Origin: a virus
IMG/VR virus record: IMGVR_UViG_3300048763_000035
Location: 1-27,872 of that record
Strand: one strand, 5' to 3'
Length of the DNA: 27,872 bases
In this document: piece by piece, positions 27,650 through 27,872 of the stretch
How the letters are laid out: each line of letters opens with the position of its first letter
How positions within the stretch are numbered: position 1 is the first letter of the stretch
Translations under genes and position numbers: made by a program
Notes under the pieces: model-generated
Seen by the model: only the letters and a program-made list of their open reading frames with translations
What the model was told of the DNA's origin: nothing
Databases searched by the model: none

Positions 27650-27720
27650 ACTTTTTATAATTATTTAATATAAGGAGGGATTTTGCTTGACTTATGGGCA
27701 AAAAAATATCTCCTAGTAAG
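27650..27720 (+). repeat. Direct repeat, first copy
   Basis: A 71-base segment matches 27800-27870 at a constant 150-base offset. The last 39 bases (27682-27720) are identical to 27832-27870, and the first 18 (ACTTTTTATAATTATTTA) are too. Each copy has an AGGAGG-type ribosome site in the middle. Confidence 0.85.
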
Positions 27721-27872
27721 TTACAACACAAAACATAGGAGATATATGAATAATTGCAATCTAAATCAAAAACCCAACACCCGTCAAGTTAAATTTACTA
27801 CTTTTTATAATTATTTATTAGGAGGGGTAAATTTGCTTGACTTATGGGCAAAAAAATATCTCCTAGTAAGCT
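27683..27872 (+). CDS. Unidentified frame running off the window end
   Basis: An in-frame TTG (27683) preceded by AAGGAGG, and an ATG (27746) preceded by AGGAG, both open a frame without stops to the window edge. From the ATG the frame reads MNNCNLNQKPNTRQVKF and then TFYNYLLGGVNLLDLWAKKY. The block LLDLWAKKYLLVS is repeated because the DNA repeat of 150 bases equals 50 codons. The frame may be a repeat-containing gene or an accidental frame across regulatory repeats. It is not recognised. Confidence 0.3.
   Translation, partial: MLDLWAKKYLLVSYNTKHRRYMNNCNLNQKPNTRQVKFTTFYNYLLGGVNLLDLWAKKYLLVS
27706..27745 (+). promoter_or_regulatory. 10-bp hairpin masking a ribosome site
   Basis: ATATCTCCTA (27706-27715) and TAGGAGATAT (27736-27745) pair perfectly around a 20-base loop. 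The right arm carries AGGAG immediately before the ATG at 27746. The left arm recurs at 27856-27865 in the second repeat copy. Confidence 0.5.
27800..27870 (+). repeat. Direct repeat, second copy at the window edge
   Basis: The second copy of the 27650-27720 repeat. It differs mainly around the ribosome site (TTAGGAGGGGTAAA against ATATAAGGAGGGAT). The array may continue beyond the window. Confidence 0.85.

Overview
The window is A+T-rich and carries the structural half of a short-tailed (P22-like) phage or prophage plus an accessory and early region. The host is most likely an A+T-rich alphaproteobacterium, plausibly Rickettsiales. The clues are a GapR/DUF2312-type protein, several small coiled-coil proteins with a C-terminal anchor, and a small outer-membrane barrel. 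This host call is inference from protein character, since no search was possible.

Layout. (1) 1-1791, minus strand: a 472-aa Asp/Gly-rich protein of unknown role, then two tiny membrane proteins and the start of a third gene, all overlapping as one operon. (2) 2013-2390: a small helix-turn-helix protein. (3) 2595-16443, plus strand: the virion operon behind a good promoter with an operator-like dyad. It holds portal, scaffold, coat (N4-gp56/DUF4043 type), a possible decoration protein, head-tail adaptor, a glycine-rich fibre, a gp10-like tail protein, a small protein and three ejection-type proteins in the P22 order 7-20-16. A ParD-like/YoeB toxin-antitoxin pair sits antisense between scaffold and coat. 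The coat leader can pair with its own ribosome site. (4) 16511-19388: five small fibre or appendage proteins, the last a paralogue of the glycine-rich fibre. (5) 19401-20435: a short operon with a GapR-like protein and a hydrophobic protein.

(6) 20510-23084, minus strand: accessory genes. They include two coiled-coil/anchor proteins, a WGR mini-protein, a 55-aa membrane protein, a coiled-coil protein and a signal-peptide beta-barrel. (7) 23131-25635: a ribbon-helix-helix regulator, then a segment bounded by a perfect 30-bp inverted repeat and containing a serine recombinase. Each repeat copy spans the ribosome site, start codon and first codons of an outward-facing gene: a 60-aa coiled-coil gene on the left and recT on the right. 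I read this as a candidate invertible promoter-swapping switch. (8) 25627-27321: RecT-like annealing protein, Gp157-like protein and a 55-aa protein, closed by a strong hairpin. (9) 27374-27872: a 39-bp tandem repeat array, then a 150-bp-spaced direct repeat with strong ribosome sites and a hairpin, running off the window.

No terminase, lysis gene or integrase was recognised, so the window is only part of the element. Several real genes are under 60 codons and were found by reading the sequence directly (37-207, 20835-21002, 25030-25206, 27154-27321).
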